Shown piece by piece: positions 17,233 to 26,036 of a DNA stretch of 43,533 nucleotides (its first letter is position 1; every line of letters starts with the position of its first letter). Under the pieces are notes generated by a model. That model was not told where the DNA came from. It made no database searches and saw nothing but the letters and a program-made list of their open reading frames with translations. Source of the DNA: a candidate division FCPU426 bacterium (GTDB lineage Bacteria; Oederibacteriota; Muellerivitia; Muellerivitales; Muellerivitaceae); contig JASHNQ010000065.1 in assembly GCA_030041545.1 (NCBI GenBank), positions 1 to 43,533 of the forward strand. Direction: 5' to 3'. Position numbers and translations under genes: made by a program.

Positions 17233-18072
17233 ATGCCCGACGGGAACTTGAACCCAATTTGGGCGCGTTTTTTAAGGCAGAAAAAAGACTTGAAAGCGCG
17301 GGATAAGCTGGCCAGGGCTTATTTTTTCCTGGTCGAAGCCGAAACCCGCCGGATGCTGGCCCGGTTACCTTTGAGAGCCTATTGGGAAAAGAAGGAAGAT
17401 CTCGGATCGGCGGGCGTGATCGGCCTGTTGCAGGCCTTGGATCATTTCACACCTCCGAAGGACAAACGCCATGATCCGGGCCGGGCTTTCGAGGCTTACG
17501 CCCGTTACCGCATCCGAGGGCAGATGGTGGACGAATTGCGGAACTTGGATTTCGCACGCCGCAACCTGCGCAAACAGGCCCGGGCCATCCAAGAAGCGGA
17601 AAGAAAGCTGGAGGCCCGTTTGGGACGTTCTCCCCGTGAAGAGGAAACGGCCAAGGCCCTGGGCATCCCCTTAAGCGAGCTTTACGACTGGGTTGCCGAG
17701 ATCAACATGTTGAACCTTCTTTCGTTGGACGCGGAAATCGCCGAAGGAGGGGAAGGCGGCTCTTGGGCCGACCTACTGGCGGACGCTAAGGCCGAGAATC
17801 CGCTTGATAAAGTTGAGAAACAGGAGAAAATTGAAAAGGTCGCGGAAGCCCTCAAGTTTTTGGGGGATGCGGAGCAAAAAGTACTCCATTTTTATTACGT
17901 CGAGACGCTGACTTTCAAGGAAATCGGAAAGATTTTGAAAATTAGCGAATCGAGGGTTTGCCAGGTTCACCATATGGCTGTTTTTCGTCTGCAGGAGATG
18001 TTGGACGAAAGGAGGAAGCATGGCGTTGCTCAAGGACGTGAACGGATACACGACCATCACTACCGAAAGTGA
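17233..18072 (+). CDS. fliA: RNA polymerase sigma factor for flagellar genes (FliA/WhiG, sigma-28)
   Basis: The 279 residues show the FliA layout. Region 2 (about 25-105) includes the block FEAYARYRIRGQMVDELRNLD, region 3 has LRKQARAIQEAERKLEARLGR (about 112-132), and region 4 ends in a helix-turn-helix (about 228-252, TFKEIGKILKISESRVCQ). It should direct the promoters found before flgM, flgD and flgE. Its anti-sigma FlgM is encoded at 30902. The 3' end overlaps the next gene by 53 bases, an unusually long overlap. The Shine-Dalgarno before the ATG is weak. Confidence 0.95.
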   Translation: MPDGNLNPIWARFLRQKKDLKARDKLARAYFFLVEAETRRMLARLPLRAYWEKKEDLGSAGVIGLLQALDHFTPPKDKRHDPGRAFEAYARYRIRGQMVDELRNLDFARRNLRKQARAIQEAERKLEARLGRSPREEETAKALGIPLSELYDWVAEINMLNLLSLDAEIAEGGEGGSWADLLADAKAENPLDKVEKQEKIEKVAEALKFLGDAEQKVLHFYYVETLTFKEIGKILKISESRVCQVHHMAVFRLQEMLDERRKHGVAQGRERIHDHHYRK

Positions 18073-19699
18073 TGGGGTTTATTTAACGGTTTTTCCTCCT
18101 TCCGGCCAGGGTTCCCGCGTAACCCTGGACGAGGTTAAAAAGGAGTTACAGAAATACAACATCCAGGCTGATAATCCCGCCATCCTGAACCAGGCCGTGG
18201 CCCAAGCTTCCGGCAAGCCCCAAAAAGTAACCAGTTCCAAGCCCGACACCTCCCAAGAGCAGGTTTTTGTCGAGATCAGCGACGATGAAATGCAGGCCAA
18301 GGTGACCGTGGTCCCTCCTCAAAGCGAAAACGACCATTTCGCCACCATTGACGACGTCCGCAACGCCTTGAAGCGCCGCAATGTGGTTTACGGCGTCGAT
18401 GAAACGCGTTTGGCCGAACTTTCCGCAAAGCTTGCCCAGCTCGAAACCACCAAAAATATCAATGAACCCATCGAGATGGAAATCGCGCTGGGGACGCCGG
18501 TCACCAACGGCGAGGACGCGCGCATCGAGTACCTTTTCAAGAAAGCGGAGGAGGAGTCCCCGGCCCCCGTGGCCGAGGATGCGGAAGGCCGGGTGGATTA
18601 CCGCGCGGCACATAAAATCAACAATATCGCCAAGGGAACCCTTTTGGCCCGGAAGATCCCCCATGCCAAGGGCATGGCGGGAATGACCGTCACGGGGAAA
18701 ACCCTGGCCGCGGTGGACGGCAAGGATATCGACGTCACCATCGGCAAGGGCGTGGTGGTTTCACCCGACAATAAGGATGAATGGATCGCCGACACCGACG
18801 GGCAGGTCATCATTAAAGACAACAAGATTTCCGTCCTGGCCCTCTACGAAATCCCGGGCGACGTGAACCTTTCCACAGGAAACATCGATTTTATCGGCAC
18901 GGTCATCGTTCGGGGGGACGTGAAGGACGGGTTTAAGGTTTACGCCGGGGAGGATTTGGTGGTGAACGGCGTGGTGGAAGGGGCGGAACTCAAGTGCGGA
19001 GGCAAATTGTCCATCGCGGGAGGGGTCAGCGGTAACGACAAAGCCAAGATCATCTGCGCCGGGGAGGCCAACATCAAGTATGTCCGAAACGCCGGGGTCG
19101 AGGTGGGTGGAAGCCTCACCTGCGGCCAAGCCATCATGCACAGCAAGGTCAATGTGGCCAAAAAAGTTTCCGTGGCGGGTCAGAAGGGCGTCATCGTGGG
19201 CGGGCAGATCATCGCCGGGGAGCAGGTCCACGCGGCCTCCATGGGGTCCAACTTCGCCACCCCCACGGAAATCATCGTGGGCGAGGCGGTCGGCTTCCGG
19301 GACGAACTCCAAAAGATGGAGAATGAATTGAAGGTTTCCCTGGAGAACCTGGATAAAACCAAAAAGGGGATACAATTCCTCAAGGATCTTCAGACGAAAA
19401 TGGGCGGAAACCTGCCCCCCGATAAGAAGGAGCTTTTGACCAAATTAACCCGCGCCCAATTCAAATTGATGGCCGACAGCAAGACGCTAGCCGAAAAAAA
19501 ACAGGAGCTGGAAAAAAGGGAGCAGGAAACTTCGGAGGAAAGGCGCCGTCACGCGAAAGTCACCTGCATGGGCGTCATCCATACCGGCGTCAAGATCACG
19601 ATCAACAAGGCTTCGAGGGTGATCTCGGAAGAATTGAAGTACTGCACATTGACCGAGTCCGACGGAGAAGTCAAAGTCGGCCCCTTCCGGGGGAATTGA
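18020..19699 (+). CDS. FapA/DUF342-family polymerising protein
   Basis: The 559-residue protein matches the FapA (DUF342) plan. The N-terminal domain (to about 190) is followed by the DYRAAHKINNIAKGTLLARK stretch, a Gly-rich right-handed beta-helix core (about 220-430, repeated VNG, GGS and GGQ turns) and a C-terminal coiled coil (about 430-515) with a small end domain. FapA proteins are common in flagellar clusters of Firmicutes and Vibrio, with a poorly defined role near the pole or envelope. AGGAGG lies 4 bases before the ATG, inside the end of fliA, so the 53-base overlap is probably real. Confidence 0.88.
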   Translation: MALLKDVNGYTTITTESDGVYLTVFPPSGQGSRVTLDEVKKELQKYNIQADNPAILNQAVAQASGKPQKVTSSKPDTSQEQVFVEISDDEMQAKVTVVPPQSENDHFATIDDVRNALKRRNVVYGVDETRLAELSAKLAQLETTKNINEPIEMEIALGTPVTNGEDARIEYLFKKAEEESPAPVAEDAEGRVDYRAAHKINNIAKGTLLARKIPHAKGMAGMTVTGKTLAAVDGKDIDVTIGKGVVVSPDNKDEWIADTDGQVIIKDNKISVLALYEIPGDVNLSTGNIDFIGTVIVRGDVKDGFKVYAGEDLVVNGVVEGAELKCGGKLSIAGGVSGNDKAKIICAGEANIKYVRNAGVEVGGSLTCGQAIMHSKVNVAKKVSVAGQKGVIVGGQIIAGEQVHAASMGSNFATPTEIIVGEAVGFRDELQKMENELKVSLENLDKTKKGIQFLKDLQTKMGGNLPPDKKELLTKLTRAQFKLMADSKTLAEKKQELEKREQETSEERRRHAKVTCMGVIHTGVKITINKASRVISEELKYCTLTESDGEVKVGPFRGN

Positions 19700-19770
19700 T
19701 GGGTTTGAGGGCGTCGGTGAAAGGACCTTAAAGTGGCGCCTGGGCTCTCATATTGATATAAGGACGCGAA

Positions 19771-20403
19771 ATGAATTTTTTCCTTGTCCTACAAATTTTT
19801 TTTGATGCGGTTTTGCTGTTTGGCATCCTGTTTTTATTCCATTTTTCCGTCCACCATACCCAGAAAAAAAAAGAGGAATGGGACATCCTGAGGAACGCGC
19901 AAGTCCAGGAAATCAAGGAAAACCTGCAGGAACTTTTGATGACCCTCAAGCAATTGGGCAAGGAAGTTTCGGACAACATACAGGAACAAGTGAGGGAAGC
20001 CGAGGAAAAGACCGAAGCCTTTAAGAAAATTAACTTAAAGCTGCAAAAGGATCTCCAGAAGGTTTCACGATTGGCTGCTGAGGTGGACGCCGAGAAGGCT
20101 CGCCTGGAGGAAAAAATCGCGGCCATCCAAACAGCTAAGGGTAAAACTTCCAAGTCCACGGCTGCGTCGGAAGCCCGGAAGCCTCAGGACGATGCGAATG
20201 ACGAAGCGCCCGGCTCCCCGGGGCTGGATTTGGGTTCCCCTGAGGGGGGCCTGGGCTTTTCCTCTAGGATCGTGCGTGAGGTTTACCGCCTTTCGGACAA
20301 AAAAATGGAAATGGGCGAGATCGTCCAACGCACGAAGTTGAGCCGGGCGGAAATCCAATTGATCCTGAATTTACGGGGGAACGGTTTTACGACTCCCAAT
20401 TGA
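19771..20403 (+). CDS. SwrB-like membrane-anchored coiled-coil protein
   Basis: The 210-residue product has one N-terminal transmembrane helix (about 4-27), a long charged coiled coil (about 30-120), a flexible Pro/Gly/Ala linker and a compact C-terminal helix-turn-helix-like end (about 165-205, VYRLSDKKMEMGEIVQRT then LSRAEIQLILNL). This plan, and the place shortly after the flagellar sigma gene, matches Bacillus SwrB, which activates the flagellar export apparatus, and also the DUF2802 family. Homology is inferred from layout; the sequence alone does not prove it. AAGGA (19760-19764) precedes the ATG. Confidence 0.7.
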   Translation: MNFFLVLQIFFDAVLLFGILFLFHFSVHHTQKKKEEWDILRNAQVQEIKENLQELLMTLKQLGKEVSDNIQEQVREAEEKTEAFKKINLKLQKDLQKVSRLAAEVDAEKARLEEKIAAIQTAKGKTSKSTAASEARKPQDDANDEAPGSPGLDLGSPEGGLGFSSRIVREVYRLSDKKMEMGEIVQRTKLSRAEIQLILNLRGNGFTTPN

Positions 20404-20412
20404 AAGCACCAA

Positions 20413-20446
20413 GTCGGTTCGTGGCGCGTTCCGTCGCTTAACCGAC
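20413..20446. other. Inverted repeat before the FliK-like gene
   Basis: GTCGGTT (20413-20419) and AACCGAC (20440-20446) form a 7-bp stem with a 20-base loop in the short gap after the SwrB-like gene. Function is unknown. Confidence 0.3.
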
Positions 20447-20459
20447 AAGGAAAAGAGGG

Positions 20460-21092
20460 ATGGAGAGAATCTTCCCGGTCCAAATGAACGCCCTTCCCAA
20501 ACCCCCAGCGGGTTTGGCGGCCGATTGGTCCCCTTCCGGGTTTAAATTGGGAAGGATTGATGCCATCCTGGAACCCGGGAAATTCGTGGTGGAATTAGAA
20601 AACGGGGTTCGAGTCACGGCCAGTGGATCCCGGGCCTTGAAATTAGACAGCCGGGTGCGGGTTTTTCCGCCTGCGGCCACCCTGACGGGAGGGGCGGAAA
20701 AAGAACAACCACTTCCCTTGAGGGAAAAAAATTTTTCTTGGAAGGCCTTGTTCCCCTTGGGGTTCGGCGGGAGAAAAGCCTCGGCACGGTTGCATGTATT
20801 CTTGGAGGAAAGGCCGGAATCGCTTTGGGACAAAAGCCCAAGGGCCGTTTATTTCGTCATTTGGACCAGGACCGAAAAACTGGGTGAAATCCAATGGAGC
20901 ATTTATTTGAAGGGAAGGCAGGCTTCCATCCAGGTTTTCGCAGAGACCGGAGGGAAAGACGTCTTAAAAGAACTTGTCTCGGGCGTCGAAAGGAACCTGA
21001 AGGGCCTGGGTTTTGTTTTGGCGGCTCCCACCCTTTATTTAAGCCGGCCTTTTAAGGCGCCGGAGGGTTTCCGCCTGAACGTGAGGGGATGA
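20460..21092 (+). CDS. FliK-like C-terminal-domain protein (YlqG-like), uncertain
   Basis: The 210 residues have no signal peptide or membrane segment. The N-terminal part (about 25-70) looks like a small beta domain (GRIDAILEPGKFVVELENGVRV). The C-terminal part (about 130-195) reads LGEIQWSIYLKGRQASIQVFAE, then a helix and GLGFVLAAPTLYL. This resembles the globular domain of hook-length protein FliK (LGxVxVxIxLxxxxxxVxFxxE). It lies directly upstream of a free FlhB C-terminal domain, the same order as Bacillus ylqG-ylqH. The pairing suggests an accessory substrate-switch module. Family assignment is tentative. Confidence 0.6.
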   Translation: MERIFPVQMNALPKPPAGLAADWSPSGFKLGRIDAILEPGKFVVELENGVRVTASGSRALKLDSRVRVFPPAATLTGGAEKEQPLPLREKNFSWKALFPLGFGGRKASARLHVFLEERPESLWDKSPRAVYFVIWTRTEKLGEIQWSIYLKGRQASIQVFAETGGKDVLKELVSGVERNLKGLGFVLAAPTLYLSRPFKAPEGFRLNVRG

Positions 21093-21095
21093 TCC

Positions 21096-21401
21096 GTGAG
21101 CCCCGAGCCACGTTTACCCAAACGACGCAGCGGCCGGAAGGCCGCCGTGGCGCTGCAGTACGACCGCCAGACGATGCGGGCCCCCAAGGTCGTAGCCAAA
21201 GGAAGGGGGATTTTGGCCGAGCGCCTAATCGCCATGGCCCGGGAAAACAACATTCCGGTGGTGGAGGACAAGCTGTTGGTGGAAGCCCTGGACCAGTTGA
21301 ACCTGAACCAGGAAATACCAGGGGAGCTTTACCAGGTGGTGGCGGAAATCCTGGTGGCGGTTTACAAAGCGGAGTCGGCTTCGAAGAGAAGGAGCCCGTG
21401 A
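21096..21401 (+). CDS. Stand-alone FlhB C-terminal domain protein (FlhX/YlqH type)
   Basis: The 101 residues match the part of FlhB that follows the NPTH cleavage site. Residues 16-90 (AAVALQYDRQ, then RAPKVVAKG, GILAERLIAMARENNIPVVED and LYQVVAEILVAVY) align with residues 269-345 of the FlhB encoded at 11000. There is no NPxH motif and no membrane part, so it resembles a permanently cleaved FlhB fragment. Such paralogues (EscU/YscU/HrpU family) can partly replace the FlhB end in other bacteria. The start is GTG, 3 bases after the preceding gene. Confidence 0.92.
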   Translation: MSPEPRLPKRRSGRKAAVALQYDRQTMRAPKVVAKGRGILAERLIAMARENNIPVVEDKLLVEALDQLNLNQEIPGELYQVVAEILVAVYKAESASKRRSP

Positions 21402-21445
21402 TTCTTGATCGGCGCCGGCTTTGGCGGCGCGGGAGAGGCCTTTTC

Positions 21446-23596
21446 GTGCGACATATTCAATCACGCTTGGACCAACTGTGGGAGGGGCTTGCGACACGTT
21501 ATGGGGGAGCGCTGGTGGGGCTCCTTCTTGCAGGAGCCCCCTTGATAGGATGGGCCCAAACCTTCAATCCCAATACCAACTGGGTGTTTGGACAGCCGAA
21601 CTCCTTGGGAGTCGGCGTGAGGGCCATGGGCATGGGCGGCGCCTTCACCGCCATTGCGGACGACGACTCCGCCGCTTACTGGAACCCCGCGGGTTTGGTA
21701 CAGTTAACCTCCTACGAAATTACCGCTTCCAGCGCGCCGGTTTATTTCGACAATGGCCTGGTGCCGTCGTCCCCCAGCGGGCAGAGCCCCAGTTGGCAGG
21801 GATTCGATTTTCCCTGGTACGAATCCCTCCAATTCATGTTCCCCATCACGAGGGATAACACCCTGGGTATTTCCTTTTGGCGTCCCTACCACCCCCAAAG
21901 CGACTTTTTACAGGGAACTAACTTCAGCCTGGCCGAGCGGGAGGAAGCCAGTTATATCCTCAATCCCACCCTGCAGGAAAGCGTCATTGCGCTTTCCTAT
22001 GCCGCCCGCATTGCGGCCGTTAAGGATTTTTCCATCGGGATCAATGTCAAGCGGGTGACCAACGACCCCTATTACCTCCTTCCCATCAACTCGGAGCTGG
22101 CCTCGCAGCTTTCCGGCGTCCCCCGCCTCATCGGCTACGGCGTTGACTTGGGGCTTTTGTACCGCATCCCCGTCACGAAATACACCGAGGAGGTCCGCTT
22201 TGGCCTCGATGTGACGGACCTGGTCACCCGGGTTTCCATTCCCAACACGGTCACGATCAACGATCCAACCTTTTCAACGCCACTGGTCTTGGCCGCCGGA
22301 AGCGATGTTCCCCTCCCCCCGCAAATCACCCTCGGCATCGCCTACAAAAACAATTACCTTTTCAATGTCCGCAACATCACGGCGTTTGACTTCGACCAGA
22401 TTTCCGATACCCGGTTCACCGGCGGAAATAACGGGGGCCAAAACGCGATCCTGCGCTTTGGGACCGAGTTTTGGTTTTTCAGGGACGTGCTGGGAATAAG
22501 GGGAGGTTATTGGTCCCAATTGAACCAGCCCGGTTACTTCAGCCTTGGGGGTAGCATTCGCGCCTTGGGGGGCGATTTCCAATTGGACGGCGTCTACCTG
22601 ATGCCGATACAGCAAGAGGCAACCCTTCAAAACGGCACCTCCATAGCGTCCACGAACACCAGCGACTGGTATTTCGAGCCCTTCCATTTGGAACTGACCT
22701 ACCGGTTCGGCGGCGGGGAGGAAATCCCCCCGCCGAAGGTGAATGCCTTTGTCAGGCCCCCTTCCTTCACTCCTTCCCAAGGGGAAAAGGCTACCTTTTA
22801 CTTGGATACCACGGAGGATATTCCCCTTAAACGCTGGAGCGTTTTGATTTACGACTCCTCCAATCACTTAATCAGGGGTTTGAGAGGAATGGGTTCCCCG
22901 CCCACCAAACTGGTTTGGGGTGGGGAGAACGACCAGTATGAGCCCCTTCCCCCGGCGGTTTATACCTGGTCTTTCCAAGTCCAGGACAACCTGGACCACA
23001 TCGGTTCAACACCGGTCCAAACCGTCGAGATTTTAGGACCGCCCGAGGCCCCGGCCGCCCGGGATCCCGCCCAGCTACTGGCCTTACGGCAGCAACAGGC
23101 GGCGCTTCTGGCCCAGGAACGGCAAGAGTTAACGGCTTTGGCCCAACAGAACCTTCAAAACCTGTTGGGAACTGAGGCTGCTACGCCGACGGCGACTCCT
23201 CCCTTGGAAGCCAATGGAAACACCCTGGCGCCGGAAGCCTGGGGAGCGCCGGCCATTGGTTTCACCAACTTGACCCCCGACCAGCTTTTGGCGGCCCATT
23301 TTGATAAGAATGCCAAGGGGGAGCCGATCGTGGCAGTGAGCTACCGGTCCCAATTGACTTATGGGCCTTATCTCTACCAGGAAGCGGCCGATGTGATCAA
23401 AGCCAGCGTGAAAACCGTAGGAACAGGTTTAAAAGCGATTACAACTCGTGTATATTATGGGAAAAATGAGTTGACATTGGAAACGCCCACGGAAGTGGCG
23501 GCCAATTATGCCACCGGCAGGATCAGCGAGCCTCAGTTGTTGCAATTATCGGATGTCCATATCAACGGGGTAAAGGTGGGACCGAATGTTCAATAG
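21446..23596 (+). CDS. PorV/PorQ-family outer-membrane protein with FlgD-like Ig and extra C-terminal domain
   Basis: The frame is open from 21089, but the part overlapping the FlhB-like gene is unlikely to be translated. A GTG at 21446, 7 bases after GGGAGAGG, gives 716 residues. It begins with a signal peptide (to about 38, ending GWAQ). Next comes the PorV mark VRAMGMGGAFTAIADD with AAYWNPAGL (about 58-84) and a beta-rich barrel (to about 425). A FlgD-type Ig-like domain (about 428-530), a Gln/Ala-rich helix (about 532-582) and a C-terminal domain I do not recognise (about 605-716) follow. PorV proteins are known from type IX secretion and surface anchoring; no other T9SS gene is here. The exact start is uncertain. 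Confidence 0.82.
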   Translation: MRHIQSRLDQLWEGLATRYGGALVGLLLAGAPLIGWAQTFNPNTNWVFGQPNSLGVGVRAMGMGGAFTAIADDDSAAYWNPAGLVQLTSYEITASSAPVYFDNGLVPSSPSGQSPSWQGFDFPWYESLQFMFPITRDNTLGISFWRPYHPQSDFLQGTNFSLAEREEASYILNPTLQESVIALSYAARIAAVKDFSIGINVKRVTNDPYYLLPINSELASQLSGVPRLIGYGVDLGLLYRIPVTKYTEEVRFGLDVTDLVTRVSIPNTVTINDPTFSTPLVLAAGSDVPLPPQITLGIAYKNNYLFNVRNITAFDFDQISDTRFTGGNNGGQNAILRFGTEFWFFRDVLGIRGGYWSQLNQPGYFSLGGSIRALGGDFQLDGVYLMPIQQEATLQNGTSIASTNTSDWYFEPFHLELTYRFGGGEEIPPPKVNAFVRPPSFTPSQGEKATFYLDTTEDIPLKRWSVLIYDSSNHLIRGLRGMGSPPTKLVWGGENDQYEPLPPAVYTWSFQVQDNLDHIGSTPVQTVEILGPPEAPAARDPAQLLALRQQQAALLAQERQELTALAQQNLQNLLGTEAATPTATPPLEANGNTLAPEAWGAPAIGFTNLTPDQLLAAHFDKNAKGEPIVAVSYRSQLTYGPYLYQEAADVIKASVKTVGTGLKAITTRVYYGKNELTLETPTEVAANYATGRISEPQLLQLSDVHINGVKVGPNVQ

Positions 23597-25142
23597 GATT
23601 TCAGCCGCCTCGCTTGCGGCCATTTTCTTGGCGGTTTCCACGGGGCAAGCGGCTTTTGACAAGGGCGGGGTTTCCGGTATCGGTGCCAGGCCCTTGGGCA
23701 TGGGCGGGGCCTTCGCCTCGATTGCCGATACCGGGGACGCGATTTTCTACAACCCGGCGGGTTTGGTCCAAGTCTTGAGGCCCGAGATATCCGGCATGGG
23801 GGCGGTCATCCTCGACGGAAAGGAGGATTTGTTTGACTTGGCCTATGTCCAGCCTTTTGGCGACCAGATGGCCTGGGCCCTTTCAACCTCACAACTCCTT
23901 TTCACCGATGGCTCCGAGAATGAAAGGATTTATTTGGGCACCTTCGCGGCCCCCCTCGCCATCGATAAATCGATTTCTTTCGGCATGAACGTCAAGCTTT
24001 ACGGCGTGGATTCGGCCACCCAACCCGGCCAACAGGCCAGCGGTTTAGGCTTGGATATGGGCTTTTTATACCATTTGCCCATTTTGGACCCCCGTTACGG
24101 CAAACAAATCAATATCGGGTTATGCGCCCAGGACTTGGACACTACCATCACCTACCAATCCGGTGAGCAAGAACCCGTGGCCTTGAGCGTGAAAGGGGGA
24201 GCCAGCTACGAGTTCAACGATGATTTGATCACGGCCTGGGAATTTGAAAATATCAACGATCCCAATGTGGGCGATCATACCCTCCTGCACGCTGGAATTG
24301 AGGGATGGTTTTTTGAGGACCACTTGGGTTTAAGGACCGGTTATAGCGATTTCATGACCCTGCCCGGACAATTTACGGCGGGCATCAGCTACCGTTCCAA
24401 CAGCTGGGGCATCGATTACGCCTATATCGGACATCCCCAATACCTGGGTTCCTCCCATAGGATTTCGGCCAGCTGGAGGTTCGGCGAATCCTTCTTGGGC
24501 AAAGTGAAAAGTTTCATTCCGGAGGGCGTGAACGCCTCGGTGGAGGGGGACATTATCACCTTGAAGTGGATCAATTCCCCATCCCTTTCCTTGGCGGGTT
24601 ATAACGTTTATTTCAGCAAAGTTTCAGGCGGGGGGTACGTCAAGATCAACTTAAATCCCATCAAGGCCAATTATTATTCCCTGCGGGGGCTTGAGAAAAA
24701 CACGCATTACTACTTCGTCGTGACCTCGGTCACGAATACCATTCCACCGGTGGAAAGCCAGTATTCCCGCGAAGTCCTGGCCGGCACCACAGCGGCTCCA
24801 AGCGCCCCGTCGGTAGTCCAGAGTGAAATCCAAAACGAGGGCGTGATCGATATCGCCAAACAAATCGGCATGGCGGGTTTCCCCGACCCGGCCAAGAACG
24901 GCTTGAAAGGGTACAATGTTTACATCTCGGAAGTTTCCGGCGGCCGGTTTGACAAGGTGAACCCTCAGCCCGTCGCCAATGTCCCAACCTATTTGGTGCG
25001 TAAACTGAAAGTCGGTCAAAGATATTATTTCACCTTTACCAGCGTGGGAACCGACGGCACCGAAAGCGCCCACTCCAAGGAAGTGAGTTTCGTGGCGCTT
25101 CCTTACAGCGCGGTATTGTCGCCGGCTAACCCGGCCCGTTGA
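23586..25142 (+). CDS. PorV/PorQ-family outer-membrane protein with two fibronectin type III domains
   Basis: The 518-residue product has a signal peptide (to about 22, ending GQA), then GARPLGMGGAFASIADTG and IFYNPAGLVQ, the PorV/PorQ signature. The beta-barrel region runs to about 305. Two fibronectin type III-like domains follow (about 312-401 and 417-508), each with the GYNVYxSxVSGG strand. It overlaps the preceding PorV-like gene by 11 bases and has a GGTGGGA Shine-Dalgarno. The pair probably arose by duplication and then gained different C-terminal domains. flgF follows after 30 bases, so it is transcribed with rod genes. Its place in the flagellum, if any, is unknown. Confidence 0.85.
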   Translation: MFNRISAASLAAIFLAVSTGQAAFDKGGVSGIGARPLGMGGAFASIADTGDAIFYNPAGLVQVLRPEISGMGAVILDGKEDLFDLAYVQPFGDQMAWALSTSQLLFTDGSENERIYLGTFAAPLAIDKSISFGMNVKLYGVDSATQPGQQASGLGLDMGFLYHLPILDPRYGKQINIGLCAQDLDTTITYQSGEQEPVALSVKGGASYEFNDDLITAWEFENINDPNVGDHTLLHAGIEGWFFEDHLGLRTGYSDFMTLPGQFTAGISYRSNSWGIDYAYIGHPQYLGSSHRISASWRFGESFLGKVKSFIPEGVNASVEGDIITLKWINSPSLSLAGYNVYFSKVSGGGYVKINLNPIKANYYSLRGLEKNTHYYFVVTSVTNTIPPVESQYSREVLAGTTAAPSAPSVVQSEIQNEGVIDIAKQIGMAGFPDPAKNGLKGYNVYISEVSGGRFDKVNPQPVANVPTYLVRKLKVGQRYYFTFTSVGTDGTESAHSKEVSFVALPYSAVLSPANPAR

Positions 25143-25172
25143 CCTAGTCTTTTAACTCAAAAGGAGAAACGG

Positions 25173-25976
25173 TTGCCCAGCGGACTTTACATCGCAGCCT
25201 CGGGAATGGACGCCGCCCTGATGCGGCAAGACGTCATCGCCAACAACCTGGCGAACGTCAACACGGTTGGGTTCAAGCAGAACCGGTCGGTGGATATCGC
25301 ATTCCCAACCTACCTCATTGCCCGCCTCCATGATCAGCGCATTAACACGCTGGATGGAACGGCGGAAATCCGGCCGAATATCGGCGTCATGGGCGGGGGT
25401 GTCATTCCCCAGGAGGTCACCACTGATTATTCGCAAGGTCCCCGCGAGGACACCAAAAACCCGCTTGATTTCGCCGTGAACGGGGCGGGATACTTTTTTA
25501 CCGTCTTAAACCCGGAAGGGAAGACCTTCCTCACTCGCAACGGAAATTTCAGCCTGGACGGCGACGGCCGCTTGGTGACCCAGGACGGCCTGCCGGTTTT
25601 GGGCCACAACGGCGAAATCTACATCGACGGCGACCAAGTAACGGTGGACAAGGAAGGGAACATCAGCGTGGACGGAAAGGCCGTGGACCAACTTCAGGTG
25701 GTCCGAGTCCCGGATCCGGGCAAGCTGACGAAACTAGGTCACTCCCTGTTTTCGGCCGCTCCTGGCACCAAAGTCGACATGGCGCCAGATGACGATGACA
25801 TACAGGTCCAGCAGGGAACCTTGGAACAATCCAACGTCGATTCCATCCGGGAAATGGTCAACATGATCGATAACTACCGCGCCTATGAGCTTAATTCAAG
25901 GGTCATTTCCTCCTATGACGACATGTTTTACATGGCGGCCACCGAAATTGGGACCTTGACCCCGACGACGGGTTGA
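25173..25976 (+). CDS. flgF: Flagellar rod protein FlgF
   Basis: FlgF is a proximal-rod subunit between FlgB/FlgC and FlgG. It has 267 residues with the N-terminal axial-protein motif ANNLANVNTVGFK (23-35) and the matching C-terminal helix IREMVNMIDNYRAYELNS (about 228-245). Both pack together in the rod wall. The start is TTG with AAGGAG 6-7 bases upstream, and the N-terminus (PSGLYIAASGM) is typical of FlgF/FlgG. It is called FlgF because the next gene is the better FlgG match. flgB and flgC are not in the window. Confidence 0.92.
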   Translation: MPSGLYIAASGMDAALMRQDVIANNLANVNTVGFKQNRSVDIAFPTYLIARLHDQRINTLDGTAEIRPNIGVMGGGVIPQEVTTDYSQGPREDTKNPLDFAVNGAGYFFTVLNPEGKTFLTRNGNFSLDGDGRLVTQDGLPVLGHNGEIYIDGDQVTVDKEGNISVDGKAVDQLQVVRVPDPGKLTKLGHSLFSAAPGTKVDMAPDDDDIQVQQGTLEQSNVDSIREMVNMIDNYRAYELNSRVISSYDDMFYMAATEIGTLTPTTG

Positions 25977-26036
25977 GGAATGAACCGGGGGGTGACAGTT
26001 GAGAAGGGCGGTGAAGGTTTGAGCTTTTAAGGGCTT

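Noticed and set aside
21089-21445. Upstream 119 codons of the PorV-like frame
   Set aside because: This part overlaps the whole FlhB-like gene in another frame, is Arg/Gly/Pro-rich and precedes an obvious signal peptide; the GTG at 21446 fits better.
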